64,000 nucleotides of DNA from positions 62,001-126,000 of the forward strand of contig CAOKVX010000001.1 in NCBI GenBank assembly GCA_948472945.1. The letters run 5' to 3'. Under the pieces are notes generated by a model, which was not told where the DNA came from, did no database searches, and saw only the letters and a program-made list of their open reading frames with translations. This DNA comes from an uncultured Clostridia bacterium (GTDB taxonomy: Bacteria > Bacillota > Clostridia > Lachnospirales > Lachnospiraceae). The translations under genes and the position numbers were made by a program. Within the stretch, counting starts at the first letter, position 1; each line of letters starts with the position of its first letter. Below are positions 63,866 to 64,000 of the stretch, in pieces.

Positions 63866-64000
63866 ATGGAAAAAGTTAAAGTGACGGAATTTTTCAGGAA
63901 ATATACAATGATACTTGCATTGGTAGTTGTAATTATATTTTTCTCGGTTTCTACAGGAGGCAAGCTTTTGCTTTCTCAAAATATTGCTAACCTTGTAGCC
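63866..64000 (+). CDS. Sugar ABC transporter permease (truncated by window end)
   Basis: First 45 residues, from ATG 63866 with GGAGG five bases upstream. MEKVKVTEFFRKYTMILALVVVIIFFSVSTGGKLLLSQNIANLV matches the N terminus of XylH/GguB/RbsC-type permeases: a short cytoplasmic stretch, first membrane helix, then the F/L-rich NI(A/S)NL motif. It completes the binding protein-ATPase-permease order. Confidence 0.85.
   Translation, partial: MEKVKVTEFFRKYTMILALVVVIIFFSVSTGGKLLLSQNIANLVA

Overview
The window reads as a chromosomal segment of a low-to-moderate GC Gram-positive anaerobe, most likely a member of the Lachnospiraceae (Clostridia). This rests on strong AGGAGG-type ribosome binding sites, frequent TTG starts, a meso-diaminopimelate-type MurE, the Firmicutes gene order ireB-ruvX-DUF1292, large modular secreted glycosidases with lysine-rich tails, and a mixed sigma-A / sigma-28 promoter set. 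No rRNA, tRNA, prophage, insertion sequence or CRISPR array was seen. About 53 protein genes are supported, almost all on the + strand.

Layout. 1-1396: end of a split transketolase, closed by a bidirectional terminator. 1502-2581 (-): an unusual DxDxDG calcium-loop protein with a sigma-28-like promoter. 2854-14571: a galactoside/polysaccharide locus with a MelB-type symporter, GH36 alpha-galactosidase, AraC regulator, secreted GH2 enzyme and secreted GH43-like enzyme; the divergent promoter carries three operator-like repeats spaced exactly 22 bp plus a fourth. 14693-20795: MATE transporter, KtrBA potassium uptake, SpoU methyltransferase, NfeD and stomatin, ending in a strong terminator. 21046-28515: LtaS-like sulfatase, a 200-bp palindromic element, argF, coaX, dus, a CarD-like regulator, OGG-type glycosylase and a lipoprotein. 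28530-34745: secreted carboxylesterase, trans-sulfuration enzyme, dapF, murE. 34998-39461: small FliD-like protein, rsmE, cysteine desulfurase-thiI pair, and a minus-strand HPr-like protein without the phosphoryl-accepting histidine.

39645-47278 is an RNA-modification and housekeeping run: mtaB, ireB-ruvX-DUF1292, RNase J, a truncated MltG-like protein, trmR-trhP (wobble uridine hydroxylation/methylation) and a PHP-domain protein. 47419-52362 holds a UDP-sugar pyrophosphorylase and a cytoplasmic GH2 enzyme with binding modules. 52841-55494 is a compact FHA protein / degenerate PP2C / soluble Ser-Thr kinase module. 55577-60797 is a sugar-sensing operon in which two periplasmic-binding-type proteins bracket a YesMN-type two-component system. 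It is followed, after a terminator, by a ChvE/XylFGH-type sugar ABC transporter that runs off the window end.

Most noteworthy are the FHA / pseudo-phosphatase / kinase module with its own tandem promoters, the four-component sugar sensor, the 22-bp-phased AraC operator array, the sigma-28-type promoter in front of the calcium-loop protein, the HPr-like protein lacking its active histidine, the MltG remnant in the mltG synteny slot, and the 200-bp imperfect palindrome upstream of argF. Functions are read from motifs by eye; no database search was run.
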